Counted from the stretch's first letter, positions 43,217 through 51,881 are shown. The stretch: 64,000 nucleotides of DNA from Nocardia yamanashiensis NBRC 100130 (GCF_001613325.1 NZ_BDCD01000016.1:248001-312000), one strand, 5' to 3'. A program made the numbers and translations. The notes: generated by a model not told the origin, from the sequence alone.

Positions 43217-44700
43217 CCGTGAAATCCGCGGTGGCGCGCCGGATTTCGGCGATGCCGCTGCGCATCGCACTGGTGGTGGCGATGGTGGCGCTGGCCACCG
43301 TGGTGCTGCTGGCCTCCGGGGTCGCGCTGACCTCGGCGCTGTCGCGGTCGCTGACCGAGCGCACCGACGAGCAGCTCTACGATGCCGCCCGCACCTGGGC
43401 GCAGCCGCGGCAGATGAAACAGCTGACCGCCGACGACGGGCGCACCTTCTGGGTGCCGGCGGACGCGCCGACGCCGCCGGATCTGGTGAAGTCGGCCTCG
43501 GATCAGCCGCGGCGCTTCTACGAACTGCGCAAAGGCCCTGGCGGTCAGACGTATTCGGAGATTCCGGGCAACAAGAGCGGATCCCTGCCCGATCTGGCCG
43601 GGCACGGCTGGCCGGCGCCGACGACCGTGGACTCGATCGGCGGCAACACCAAATGGCGCGTGCTGACCACCACCAACGAGTACGGCGCGACCACCATCGG
43701 GCTGCCGCTGTCGGAGAACCAGCAGACGGTATCGCGCCTCATCTACTTCGAACTCGGCACCGGCGCAACGGCTCTGCTGATCCTGGCGGTCGGCGGATAC
43801 CTGGTGGTGCGGCACACCCTGCGCCCGCTGCGCGAGGTGGAGGACACGGCCGCCGCCATCGCGGGCGGGGATCTGCATCGGCGGGTGCCGGTGCGCGGGG
43901 TCGATACCGAGGTCGATCATCTGGCCCGTTCGCTCAACGAAATGCTCACACGCATCCAGCACGGGGTGGCCGCGACCGAGGCCTCGGAGGAAGCCGCGCG
44001 CCGATCCGAGCAGACCATGCGGCAATTCGTCGCCGACGCCAGCCACGAACTACGCACCCCGCTCACCACCATTCGCGGATTCGCCGAGCTCTATCGGCAG
44101 GGCGCGAGCACCGATGCCGCGGCGGTACTGGCACGCATCGAAGGCGAGGCCGCCCGCATGGGTGTGCTGGTCGAGGATCTGCTCATGCTCGCGCGCCTCG
44201 ACGCCCAGCGCCCGCTCGATCGAAAGCCGGTGGACCTCTTGGCCATCGCCGGCGACGCCGTGCACAACGCCCGCGCGCTCGCGGCCCACCGCGACGACTC
44301 GGACGCCGGCCCGGAACGCTCCATCGAACTCGAGGTCCGCGCGGGCGAGGGCTCGCTCCAGGTCCCCGGCGACGAAGCCCGCCTCCGCCAGATCCTGGCC
44401 AACCTGGTGGGCAACGCCCTCACCCACACCCCCGCCGAGGCGTCGATCACGGTGCGGCTGACCCCTTTTCCCGACCACGTCCGGATCGAGGTCGCCGACG
44501 AAGGCCCAGGGCTACCGGCGGACGCGAGCCGGGTGTTCGAACGCTTCTACCGCGGCGACGCCTCCCGCACCCGTGCCAGCGGCGGCACCGGCCTGGGCCT
44601 GTCCATCGTCGCCGCCCTGGTGGCCGCGCACCATGGCACGGTCGCGGCACACAGCGAACCCGGCGAGGGCGCCACCTTCACAGTGAGTCTGCCCCGCTGA
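43213..44700 (+). CDS. Sensor histidine kinase (partner of the PhoP-like regulator)
   Basis: 495 residues. TM1 is at about 17-39, followed by an extracytoplasmic sensor of about 140 residues, then TM2 at about 183-203 and a HAMP linker. The HisKA domain has phospho-acceptor H278 in ADASHELRTPL. The ATPase has the N box VGNALTHTP, G1 DEGPGLP and G2 GGTGLGLSIV, so it should be active. The GTG start overlaps the regulator stop by 4 bp, which marks them as a pair. The sensor domain gives no clue to the signal. Confidence 0.93.
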   Translation: MTVKSAVARRISAMPLRIALVVAMVALATVVLLASGVALTSALSRSLTERTDEQLYDAARTWAQPRQMKQLTADDGRTFWVPADAPTPPDLVKSASDQPRRFYELRKGPGGQTYSEIPGNKSGSLPDLAGHGWPAPTTVDSIGGNTKWRVLTTTNEYGATTIGLPLSENQQTVSRLIYFELGTGATALLILAVGGYLVVRHTLRPLREVEDTAAAIAGGDLHRRVPVRGVDTEVDHLARSLNEMLTRIQHGVAATEASEEAARRSEQTMRQFVADASHELRTPLTTIRGFAELYRQGASTDAAAVLARIEGEAARMGVLVEDLLMLARLDAQRPLDRKPVDLLAIAGDAVHNARALAAHRDDSDAGPERSIELEVRAGEGSLQVPGDEARLRQILANLVGNALTHTPAEASITVRLTPFPDHVRIEVADEGPGLPADASRVFERFYRGDASRTRASGGTGLGLSIVAALVAAHHGTVAAHSEPGEGATFTVSLPR

Positions 44701-44782
44701 ACCGGGCGGCGGCGGCCTCGACGCACTGCGGCGGACCGAACGCGGGCGCGCCCAGCTACCTCCAGGCAAGCCATGGCCCGGT

Positions 44783-45514
44783 GTGTCTATGGTGAGGTCC
44801 GTGATCGATCGCCCCGCCGCCGCGCCGACCGTTCTGGTGGTCGATGACGAGCCCTACATCCTGGATCTGCTCACCTCCGCGCTGCGGATGAACGGCTTCG
44901 AGGTGCGCACCGCGGTGGACGGGCGCTCGGCGCTGGCGGCGGCCGCGCACGGGCTGGACGTGGTGGTGCTGGACGTGATGCTGCCGGATATGGATGGTTT
45001 CGCGGTCGCGCGGCGGCTGCGGGATTCGGGCAATAATGTGCCGGTGCTGTTCTTGACCGCCCGGGATGCGGTGCAGGACCGGATAGCCGGCCTGAACGCC
45101 GGGGGCGACGATTACGTCAGCAAACCGTTCAGCCTCGAGGAGGTGATCCTGCGTCTGCGGGGAATCCTGCGCCGCACGAAAGGCTCGGACGTCGAACCCG
45201 CCGACGTGCTGCGTTACGCCGATGTAGTGCTCGACGTCGGCGCTCACACCGTGCACCGGGCCGGCACGCCGATCGTGCTGTCCGCCACCGAATTCAGCCT
45301 GTTGCGCTACCTCCTGGTCAATGCGGGCACGGTGGTCAGCAAGGCGCAGATCCTGGACCGGGTGTGGGGTACGGCCACCGAGGCCCGCAGTGACCGGGCG
45401 GTGGAATCGTTCATCAGCCAGGTGCGCCGCAAACTCGACGCCGATCGCCCGCCGCTGATCCACACCGTGCGCGGCGTCGGCTACACCCTGCGCGCGCCCG
45501 ACGAGTCCCGATGA
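44783..45514 (+). CDS. OmpR/PhoB-family response regulator (second system)
   Basis: About 243 residues. The receiver has D21/D22, phospho-acceptor D64 in LDVMLPDMDG and Lys in SKPFSLEE. The C-terminal winged helix ends VESFISQVRRKLD and VRGVGYTLR. It is clearly related to the first regulator of the pair upstream. The start is uncertain: GTG 44783, ATG 44789 and GTG 44801 are all in frame and none has an ideal ribosome site. It lies 82 bp after the first kinase and overlaps the second kinase start by 4 bp (ATGA). Confidence 0.9.
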   Translation: MSMVRSVIDRPAAAPTVLVVDDEPYILDLLTSALRMNGFEVRTAVDGRSALAAAAHGLDVVVLDVMLPDMDGFAVARRLRDSGNNVPVLFLTARDAVQDRIAGLNAGGDDYVSKPFSLEEVILRLRGILRRTKGSDVEPADVLRYADVVLDVGAHTVHRAGTPIVLSATEFSLLRYLLVNAGTVVSKAQILDRVWGTATEARSDRAVESFISQVRRKLDADRPPLIHTVRGVGYTLRAPDESR

Positions 45515-46983
45515 GATTGCGGCGCTGGACCTTACGCACCCGGCTGCTGGTCGCGGTGCTCGCCATCACCGTCGCCGGGCTGATCGGATTCGGGGTGCTC
45601 GGCATCGCCATGCTGGCCCGCTCGGAAATGTCCCGCATCGACGGGCAGCTGAACGTGGTGGCCCGCGACCTGTCGGTGACCGATCGCCCACCGGTGCCGC
45701 CCCCGAGCTCCGGCGACGACGAGGCCGGTCTGCCCTCGACCTTCCGGATCCTGTTCTTCGACAATGCCGGAAAGCAACTGGGCCGCCTGGGCATCGGCAC
45801 CGCACCGGTGCGACTACCGCCCATGGACCGGGCATCGGTGACCGCCCGGGGTGATGAACTGGTCACCGTCGGCGAGACCGGCAGCGATTCTCGTTGGCGG
45901 GTGCGCACTTTCACCCAGCCCGCCAACGACTTCCAGCCCGAGGGCGGCACCGCGGCGGTGATCATGCCCTTGGACGGCTACTACGCGACCATCCGGGAAC
46001 TGCGCACCATCGAATTGGCCGCGGGCGCCGGGCTGCTGGTGCTCATGGTCGCGGTGGCGGCCTGGCTGGTGCGGGTGGGGCTGCGCCCGCTGTCGCGTAT
46101 CGAGCACACCGCCGACGCCATCGCCGCCGGGGAGCTGGATCGCCGGGTCGAGCAGACCGACACCCACACCGAGGTCGGCAAACTCGGCACCGCCTTCAAC
46201 GTGATGCTGGAACGACTGTCCACCACCATGGGCCGGCTCGCGGAATCCGAGTCGCGGCTGCGGCTTTTCGTCGCCGACGCCTCCCACGAACTGCGCACCC
46301 CGCTGACCTCGATCCGCGGCTACGCCGAACTGTATCGGCACGGCGGCGCGGCCGACCCGGACGCGGTGGCCATGATGATGCGCCGTATCGAGAACGAGGC
46401 CACCCGGATGGGCGTGCTGGTCGAGGACCTGCTGCTGCTGGCCCGCCTGGACGAGCAGCGGCCCCTGGATCTGACCGAGTTCGATATCGCCGCCGTCGCC
46501 GGCGAAGTGGTGCGCGACGCCCTGGCCCGGCATCCGGAACGCAGTGTCCGCGTGCATATTCCCCAGGGTCCGGTCTACGTCGTCGGCGACGAGAACCGCA
46601 TGCGGCAGGTGCTGACCAATCTGGTCGGCAACGGCCTGGTCCACACCCCCGCGACCGCGCGCATCGACGTGCGCGTCACCCGCGCCCCGCAACCGCCGCC
46701 CGCCGAAGTGATGGCCGAAACCGGCGCGGACCTCCCCGCCGGTACCGACTGCGTCCTCATCGAGGTGTCCGACGACGGCCCCGGCATTCCCCCGGACAAG
46801 GCCCCGCACGTCTTCGACCGCTTCTACCGCGCCGACGCCGCCCGCTCGCGCACCGGCGGTTCCGGTCTGGGCCTGGCCATCGTGGCCGCCGTGCTCACCG
46901 CCCACGACGCCCGGATCCAACTCCTCGACCGCCCCGGCGCGGGCGCCGACTTTCGCATTGTTTTCCCCGGAAATGGGTTCTGA
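45511..46983 (+). CDS. Sensor histidine kinase (second system)
   Basis: 490 residues. TM1 is at about 12-36, the extracytoplasmic sensor at about 37-165 with a Pro-rich PPVPPPSSGDDE stretch, and TM2 at about 168-190, followed by HAMP. The phospho-acceptor is H259 in ADASHELRTPL. ATPase boxes are VGNGLVHTP, DDGPGIP and GGSGLGLAIV. All catalytic features are intact. It is translationally coupled to the regulator before it. The sensor is unlike that of the first kinase, so the two systems probably read different signals. Confidence 0.93.
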   Translation: MRLRRWTLRTRLLVAVLAITVAGLIGFGVLGIAMLARSEMSRIDGQLNVVARDLSVTDRPPVPPPSSGDDEAGLPSTFRILFFDNAGKQLGRLGIGTAPVRLPPMDRASVTARGDELVTVGETGSDSRWRVRTFTQPANDFQPEGGTAAVIMPLDGYYATIRELRTIELAAGAGLLVLMVAVAAWLVRVGLRPLSRIEHTADAIAAGELDRRVEQTDTHTEVGKLGTAFNVMLERLSTTMGRLAESESRLRLFVADASHELRTPLTSIRGYAELYRHGGAADPDAVAMMMRRIENEATRMGVLVEDLLLLARLDEQRPLDLTEFDIAAVAGEVVRDALARHPERSVRVHIPQGPVYVVGDENRMRQVLTNLVGNGLVHTPATARIDVRVTRAPQPPPAEVMAETGADLPAGTDCVLIEVSDDGPGIPPDKAPHVFDRFYRADAARSRTGGSGLGLAIVAAVLTAHDARIQLLDRPGAGADFRIVFPGNGF

Positions 46984-47036
46984 AGAGCGAGAATCTTGAG
47001 TAACATAGCCGATGGTCACCCTGAGAAAGGATCCAC

Positions 47037-47957
47037 ATGACATCGGCGGCAGCGCAGCCCCTCGATTCGTCCGGGCCCGGCGGGCATCCGCCGCTGACCC
47101 TCGAGCAGACGCGCATCCACATTCCGGGCATTCATCGCACCGGTACGAAAAGGCCCCCGAAACTCGAAGACGCCCTGGACTTCTGGCAGTTCTCCGGGGC
47201 GGCGGCGAATGTGGCCATGCAGATGGCGCGCCCGGGCGTCGGGCACGGGGTCGCGGACAGCAAGGTGGAATCCGGGGCGCTCATGGTGCACCCGTGGAAG
47301 CGCCTGCGCACCACCGCTTCCTATCTCGCGGTCGCCATTCTCGGTACGCCCGAGGAGAAGCTGGCCTTCCGGGAAGCGGTGAACGTGGCGCACCGGCAGG
47401 TGCGGTCCGAGCCGGGCGCGGCGGTGAAGTACAACGCCTTCGACCGTGAGTTGCAGCTGTGGGTCGCGGCCTGCCTGTACATCGGCTTCGAGGATTCCTA
47501 TCAGCTGCTCAACGGCAAGATGAACGCCGAACAGGCCGAGGCGTTCTATTCGACCTCCTCGACCTTGGGCACCACCTTGCAGGTGACCGCGGAGATGTGG
47601 CCGGCCACCCGCGCCGACTTCGACGTGTACTGGAACCGGGCGTGCCGGGAAGTGACCGCCGACGCCAAGATCCGGGCCTTCATCGACGACCTGCTGCACC
47701 TGCGCATGATCCACTGGTATCTGCGCGTGGTGTTCGGCGGCCTGCTGCGTTTCCTCACCGCTGGCTACTTGCCGCCGTACTTCCGGCAGCAGCTGGGCGT
47801 CGAGTGGACCGCTCTCGATCAGCGCCGGTTCGAGAACCTCTTCCTGTTCGTCGGATTCGTGAACCGCTTCATCCCGCGTTTCCTCCGGAACGCGGGCACC
47901 CGGTCGATGATGGCCGACGTGCGCCGCCGCCTGCACAAGCAGCGCGCCCTGATCTGA
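47037..47957 (+). CDS. Oxygenase MpaB-family protein (DUF2236)
   Basis: 306 residues, mostly helical. Recognised by the MVHPWKRLRTTASYLAVAILGTPEE and VAACLYIGFEDSYQLLNGKM segments, which resemble the DUF2236/MpaB family of haem-associated oxygenases; EFYSTSSTLG is part of the same fold. Conserved His residues (in VAHRQV and HWYLRV) could ligate haem, which is inference. No signal peptide is seen. The ATG at 47037 follows an AGAAAGGA site. It stands alone between the second two-component system and a small unknown gene. Substrate unknown. Confidence 0.8.
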   Translation: MTSAAAQPLDSSGPGGHPPLTLEQTRIHIPGIHRTGTKRPPKLEDALDFWQFSGAAANVAMQMARPGVGHGVADSKVESGALMVHPWKRLRTTASYLAVAILGTPEEKLAFREAVNVAHRQVRSEPGAAVKYNAFDRELQLWVAACLYIGFEDSYQLLNGKMNAEQAEAFYSTSSTLGTTLQVTAEMWPATRADFDVYWNRACREVTADAKIRAFIDDLLHLRMIHWYLRVVFGGLLRFLTAGYLPPYFRQQLGVEWTALDQRRFENLFLFVGFVNRFIPRFLRNAGTRSMMADVRRRLHKQRALI

Positions 47958-48039
47958 TCCTTTGTAACCGAATGGTTGGCACTATTCGTCATGAGTGGTG
48001 CCGGGGAGTATCGGGTCCGCCTGGTTACAGTGATCGGCG

Positions 48040-48056
48040 GTCCCGGGTACCGGGAC
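48040..48056. promoter_or_regulatory. Perfect 7-bp inverted repeat in the intergenic region
   Basis: GTCCCGG and CCGGGAC flank GTA, 65 bp before the GTG of the small gene and about 80 bp after the MpaB-type gene. The very short loop makes a protein-binding palindrome as likely as a terminator. Nothing else was recognised in the 163-bp gap. Confidence 0.35.
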
Positions 48057-48120
48057 GCGATCCTGGCGTGGGCAAGAACTGGATGTCTCTACCGAATCGG
48101 TTCCGGGAGAAGGGGTTACA

Positions 48121-48306
48121 GTGGACGAGCTGGTCATGACCTCGAATGTGGAACGACTGCTGAGCGAGATCTTCGCTCGGTACGGCACGGTGGACGCCTT
48201 CTTCGAGCATCTGAAGGGCGTCCTGGACCACCCCACCCTCGAATTGCCGGTGCCCAGCGTCTGGCCGGGGGAGACCCCTCCCGGCGGCCGGCATCGACTG
48301 CGCTGA
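48121..48306 (+). CDS. Small hypothetical protein (61 aa)
   Basis: Starts at a GTG after an AGAAGGGG sequence. VERLLSEIFARYGTVDAFFEHLKGVLDHP makes two convincing amphipathic helices; the C-terminus is Pro/Gly-rich. No known family. The protein-like helices and the ribosome site favour a real gene, but its shortness leaves doubt. It is convergent with the Rieske gene, 22 bp away. Confidence 0.5.
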   Translation: MDELVMTSNVERLLSEIFARYGTVDAFFEHLKGVLDHPTLELPVPSVWPGETPPGGRHRLR

Positions 48307-48349
48307 CCCCGCGCGCGGGGCGGAGCTGTCAGGAGATCCGCAGCTCCGC
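48307..48349. terminator. Candidate convergent terminator region
   Basis: A CCCCGCGCGCGGGG palindrome (48307-48320) directly follows the small gene's stop. A 9-bp stem GCGGAGCTG/CAGCTCCGC (48320-48328 and 48341-48349) overlaps the end of the Rieske gene. Strong GC hairpins between convergent genes suggest termination, but no T-tract is present. Confidence 0.4.
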
Positions 48350-48733
48350 GCCCGCGACCGTGACCGTCCGGGCCGCGAGGGGGTGTTCGGCCGGTCCGAG
48401 CGCGACCGAGCCATCGGCCACGGCGAATGCGCTACCGTGGCAGGGGCACAGGATCTTGCCCTTGGCGATATCGCGAACCAGGCAGCCACGATGCGTGCAT
48501 TTGGCCGAAAAGGCATGGAACTCACCGGGATTCGGCTGGGTGACCACGGTCGCCCGGTCCTTGAAGACCTTGCCGCCGCCCACCGGGATATCCGCGGCCG
48601 CGACCGTGAACGGACCCTCGCCGGTCTGCTCGGCCGCCTGACCGGGGCCGCACCCCGCGATCGCCGCGACGGTGAGACCGGCGGCGCCGCCCAGAACGGC
48701 GCGACGGGTGGGATCGGAGGCATGCGGGGACAA
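48329..48733 (-). CDS. Rieske [2Fe-2S] protein, Tat-exported lipoprotein
   Basis: About 134 residues. The N-terminus has a twin-arginine signal (TRRAVLGGAAGL) ending in lipobox IAGC (Cys28), so it is folded inside, exported by Tat and lipid-anchored. Rieske box 1 is C79-T-H81-R-G-C84 and box 2 is C96-P-C98-H99-G-S, which supply two Cys and two His ligands plus a disulphide. It probably transfers electrons at the membrane; the partner is unknown. The start is uncertain: TTG 48733 gives a normal Tat signal, TTG 48784 adds 17 residues. Confidence 0.87.
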   Translation of the reverse strand: MSPHASDPTRRAVLGGAAGLTVAAIAGCGPGQAAEQTGEGPFTVAAADIPVGGGKVFKDRATVVTQPNPGEFHAFSAKCTHRGCLVRDIAKGKILCPCHGSAFAVADGSVALGPAEHPLAARTVTVAGAELRIS

Positions 48734-48843
48734 TGGACACGAGTCTTTCGAACGGTGACGGGCGGGCCCGCCGGCTATGGACAACGACGTCGGCGACCCT
48801 ACCCGTGCCGGGAACGGCCGCTCGGCTCGTACCCTGGCAAACT

Positions 48844-48860
48844 ATTGCATAGATAGCAAT
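48844..48860. promoter_or_regulatory. Inverted repeat upstream of the CDF exporter
   Basis: ATTGC and GCAAT flank 7 bases, in an AT-rich pocket 43 bp before the exporter ATG. Metal exporters of this kind are often controlled by ArsR/SmtB repressors that bind AT-rich imperfect palindromes here. No such regulator is in the window. Confidence 0.4.
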
Positions 48861-48902
48861 CCGTGCATATGGTGGTCGTCGGTCTGACGAAGGAGACGAG
48901 GG

Positions 48903-49898
48903 ATGGGCGCGGGACATTCGCACGAGCACGGCCACGGTGGCCACGGCGGGCACTCACACGGCGCGACCGCCGACAGCGACAAGCGCTGGCTGTCGGGCGC
49001 GCTCGCGCTGATCGTCGTCTTCATGCTCGGCGAGGTCGTGGTCGGCATCATGGCCAGCTCCCTGGCCCTGCTGTCGGACGCCGCGCACATGCTCACCGAC
49101 GCGGCCTCGATCGTGCTGGCGCTGTGGGCCATCCGGCTCGCGGCCCGTCCCGCCGCCGGGCGCATGACCTACGGCTGGAAACGCGCGGAGATCCTGTCCG
49201 CCCAGGCCAACGGCCTCACGCTGCTCTTGCTGGCGGCCTGGCTCACCTACGAGGCCATCCGCCGCCTGATCGATCCGCCCGAGGTGACCGGCGGCCTGGT
49301 GCTGGTGACCGCGCTCATCGGCATCGTGGTGAACGTGGCGGCCAGTTGGATGATCAGCCGCGCCAACCGCACCAGCCTCAATGTCGAAGGCGCCTACCAG
49401 CACATCCTCAACGATCTGTTCGCCTTCATCGCCACCGCGGTGGCGGGCGTGATCATCCTGCTCACCGGTTTCGCCCGGGCGGACGGCATCGCGACGCTGG
49501 TGGTGGTCGTGCTCATGGTCAAGGCCGGCATCGAACTGGTGCGCGCCTCCAGCCGCATCTTCCTCGAGGCCGCCCCGGCGAATCTGGATCCGGCCGAGGT
49601 CGGCGCGGCCATGGCGGCGGTCGATTCCATCGTCGAGGTGCACGACCTGCACATCTGGGAAATCACCTCGGGCTCACCGGCTTTGTCCGCGCACGTGCTG
49701 GTCGAACCCGGCCGCGACTGCCACAAGGCCCGGACCGAACTGGCGAAACTCCTGGACGACGAGTTCCACATCGAGCACGCCACCCTCCAGGTCGATCACG
49801 CCACGCCCGAATTGCTGCAGGTCGGGGATACCGCCGACGCGCACTGCGAGGACTCGCACGGCCCGGCGCATCGCAGCCCGGCCAGCCACCGGCATTGA
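48903..49898 (+). CDS. Cation diffusion facilitator (zinc-type metal exporter)
   Basis: 331 residues. A His-rich N-terminal tail (HSHEHGHGGHGGHSH) and a His-rich C-terminus flank six membrane segments. The transport-site HxxxD motifs are H62-MLT-D66 in TM2 (with D59) and H167-ILN-D171 in TM5, the pattern of zinc-preferring exporters. A cytoplasmic C-terminal domain (VHDLHIWEITSG) follows, as in CzcD/YiiP dimers. It exports Zn2+ or similar ions in exchange for protons. The ATG follows GAAGGAGACGAGGG. A small inverted repeat upstream may be its operator. Confidence 0.93.
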   Translation: MGAGHSHEHGHGGHGGHSHGATADSDKRWLSGALALIVVFMLGEVVVGIMASSLALLSDAAHMLTDAASIVLALWAIRLAARPAAGRMTYGWKRAEILSAQANGLTLLLLAAWLTYEAIRRLIDPPEVTGGLVLVTALIGIVVNVAASWMISRANRTSLNVEGAYQHILNDLFAFIATAVAGVIILLTGFARADGIATLVVVVLMVKAGIELVRASSRIFLEAAPANLDPAEVGAAMAAVDSIVEVHDLHIWEITSGSPALSAHVLVEPGRDCHKARTELAKLLDDEFHIEHATLQVDHATPELLQVGDTADAHCEDSHGPAHRSPASHRH

Positions 49899-49925
49899 CC
49901 AAGATCGCTGGCCTACGCTGCTGAG

Positions 49926-51506
49926 GTGGCCGACAGCGAGGTGACCTCAGCAGCCCTGGGCCCCGAGCCGTGGGGTTCGCGCTGGCTCGGACCCGCGGAC
50001 GAGGGCGCGCTGCGCCGGCGGGTGCGGGTGCAGGTGCTGCTGACCGTTCCGGTGGTGGTGGCGAACATGATCGGCGTCGCGGTGGCGAGCGTGCTGATCG
50101 CCTTCGTGCTGCCCGGCCCGAGCGTGCTCACCCGCGAACTGGTGCTGCTGAACTTCGTGGCCGCGCCCGTCTACGGCCTGGTCGCCAGCCTGGCCGGACT
50201 GGCCATCGGCACCGCGTGGGCGCTGCGCACGCTGCGCTGGTCCACCGATCCGGACCGGATTCCCACCCCCGCCGAACAGGCCGCCGCGACCGCGGTGCCC
50301 CGGCGGCTCACCTTCCTGCAGGCCGCGCTGTGGCTGGGCGGACTGGCCGTGCTCACCCCGCTCTACGCCCGCCACGATCTGGCCTTCGTCGCGAAGATCG
50401 TGCTGGGCATGGGTTTCAGCGCCATCGTGGTGTGCGCCTACAGCTACCTGATCGCGGAATTCGCGCTGCGCCCGGTGACCGCCCGGGTGCTGGAAGCCGG
50501 CACCGCCCGCCGCCGCCGGGGCATCGGCGTCTTCGGCCGCTCGGTGCTGGTCTGGCTGGTCGGATCCGGCACCCCGATCGCGCTGCTCATGGCGGTCGGC
50601 GTGCTCGCCCTCACCGATGCCGACGTGAGCACCGCCCGCCTCGCGGTGTGCGTACTGGCCCTGGGCGGCGCCACGCTGGTCTTCGGCCTGCTGTTGCAGA
50701 TTCAGACGCTCGCCGCCACCGTCGCCCCGATCCGCGGCGTCCGCAATGCCCTGCGCCGCGTCGAGGACGGCGACCTCGAAGTGGCCGTCACCGTCTACGA
50801 CGGCACCGAACTGGGCGAACTGCAAAGCGGTTTCAACCACACCGTCGCGGGATTGCGTGAGCGCGAACGCGTCCGGGACCTGTTCGGCCGCCATGTCGGC
50901 CATGATGTCGCCGAGGCCGCCCTGGCCGGCCCGCCCGAACTCACCGGCATCGAAACCGACGCGGCCGCACTGTTCATCGACATCATCGGCTCCACCACCA
51001 TGACCGCCACCCGGCCCGCCACCGAGATCGTGGCGCTGCTCAACGAATTCTTCGGCATCGTCGTCGACGAGGTGGAACGGCAGGGCGGGCTGCTCAACAA
51101 ATTCGAAGGCGATGCCGCGCTCGCCGTGTTCGGCACCCCCGCGCCGCTGCTGGACGCCGCCGGTGCGGCGCTGACCGCCGCCCGCCGCATTCGCCACCGA
51201 TTGTCCACCGGCGCAATCGAAATCGACGCGAGTATCGGCGTCGCCGCGGGCCGGGTGGTGGCGGGCAATGTGGGCGCGCATCAGCGCTACGAGTTCACCG
51301 TGATCGGCGATGCCGTCAACGAGGCCGCCCGCCTGTGCGAACTCGCCAAGGCCGAACCCGATCGGGTGCTGACCTCGGCAGCCACGGTCGCGGCGGCCGG
51401 TCCGCGCGAGCGAATCCATTGGGCGGCAGGTGAATCGGTGACCTTGCGCGGCCGACTGAAGCCAACCCGACTGGTCCGTCCGCTAGCGGCCGCCCATCAC
51501 GAATGA
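49926..51506 (+). CDS. Membrane class III adenylate cyclase
   Basis: 526 residues. About six N-terminal membrane segments (about 37-265) lead to a HAMP domain (about 265-325) and a class III cyclase domain (about 340-510). Metal-binding aspartates are D352 in FIDIIGST and D396 in KFEGDAALAVFG. VIGDAVNEAARLCE supplies the transition-state Asn. The layout matches M. tuberculosis Rv1318c-Rv1320c and Rv3645. It converts ATP to cAMP in response to a membrane or HAMP signal. The GTG start is 27 bp after the exporter gene, so co-transcription is possible. A strong hairpin follows the stop. Confidence 0.9.
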   Translation: MADSEVTSAALGPEPWGSRWLGPADEGALRRRVRVQVLLTVPVVVANMIGVAVASVLIAFVLPGPSVLTRELVLLNFVAAPVYGLVASLAGLAIGTAWALRTLRWSTDPDRIPTPAEQAAATAVPRRLTFLQAALWLGGLAVLTPLYARHDLAFVAKIVLGMGFSAIVVCAYSYLIAEFALRPVTARVLEAGTARRRRGIGVFGRSVLVWLVGSGTPIALLMAVGVLALTDADVSTARLAVCVLALGGATLVFGLLLQIQTLAATVAPIRGVRNALRRVEDGDLEVAVTVYDGTELGELQSGFNHTVAGLRERERVRDLFGRHVGHDVAEAALAGPPELTGIETDAAALFIDIIGSTTMTATRPATEIVALLNEFFGIVVDEVERQGGLLNKFEGDAALAVFGTPAPLLDAAGAALTAARRIRHRLSTGAIEIDASIGVAAGRVVAGNVGAHQRYEFTVIGDAVNEAARLCELAKAEPDRVLTSAATVAAAGPRERIHWAAGESVTLRGRLKPTRLVRPLAAAHHE

Positions 51507-51533
51507 GCCGGGGCGCCAGTACGGCGCCCCGGC
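51507..51533. terminator. Bidirectional hairpin terminator between cyclase and csbD
   Basis: An 11-bp perfect stem (GCCGGGGCGCC/GGCGCCCCGGC) with a 5-base loop begins right after the cyclase stop and ends 19 bases before the csbD stop. Its position between convergent genes supports termination from both sides. Confidence 0.7.
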
Positions 51534-51551
51534 ATCACGTCCATTCGGCGG

Positions 51552-51725
51552 TCAGTGCTTGAAAGCGTCCTTGACCTTCTCGCCGGCGTCCTTGACGTCC
51601 GACTTGGCCTGATCGCCCCGCCCGCGCTGCTCCTGATCGGCATCGCCGGTCACCTGGCCGAGCTTCTCCTTGGCCTTGCCCTTGACTTCCTCGGCCTTGT
51701 TCTTGGCCTTGTCGGTGGCACTCAT
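51552..51725 (-). CDS. csbD: CsbD-family general-stress protein (57 aa)
   Basis: A very short gene on the reverse strand. It encodes a Lys/Glu/Ala-rich helical protein with segments NKAEEVKGKAKEKLGQVTGD and KSDVKDAGEKVKDAFKH, the hallmark CsbD sequence. CsbD of Bacillus subtilis is a SigB-dependent stress protein of unknown mechanism. A strong AGGAGGAA site precedes the ATG. A SigB/SigF-type promoter lies 45 bases upstream. It is divergent from the gas-vesicle operon and convergent with the cyclase gene. Confidence 0.92.
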   Translation of the reverse strand: MSATDKAKNKAEEVKGKAKEKLGQVTGDADQEQRGRGDQAKSDVKDAGEKVKDAFKH

Positions 51726-51770
51726 GTCATTCCTCCTACTCGGTGGACCACGGACGGTCCGTTGCTCGAC

Positions 51771-51795
51771 CTACCCGTCACATCCGGCCCGAAAC
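51771..51795 (-). promoter_or_regulatory. SigB/SigF-type promoter of csbD
   Basis: On the reverse strand: GTTT (51795-51792), 15 bp, GGGTAG (51776-51771), 45 bases from the csbD ATG. The element sits in the 156-bp gap between csbD and gvpA. No equally good element was found for the gvp operon on the other strand; a GGGTAG at 51839 lacks a matching -35. Confidence 0.65.
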
Positions 51796-51881
51796 GAGCT
51801 GAGAAACCTGGCAATTGGGGCATAGCCGCGGCCGGAGCGGGTAGGCGGCCGATAGAGAACGGAACAAGGAGTTGGATACAA

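Noticed and set aside
51839..51844. GGGTAG before gvpA as a SigB/SigF -10 element
   Set aside because: No GTTT or GTGT lies 15-17 bp upstream, so it was not called as a promoter.
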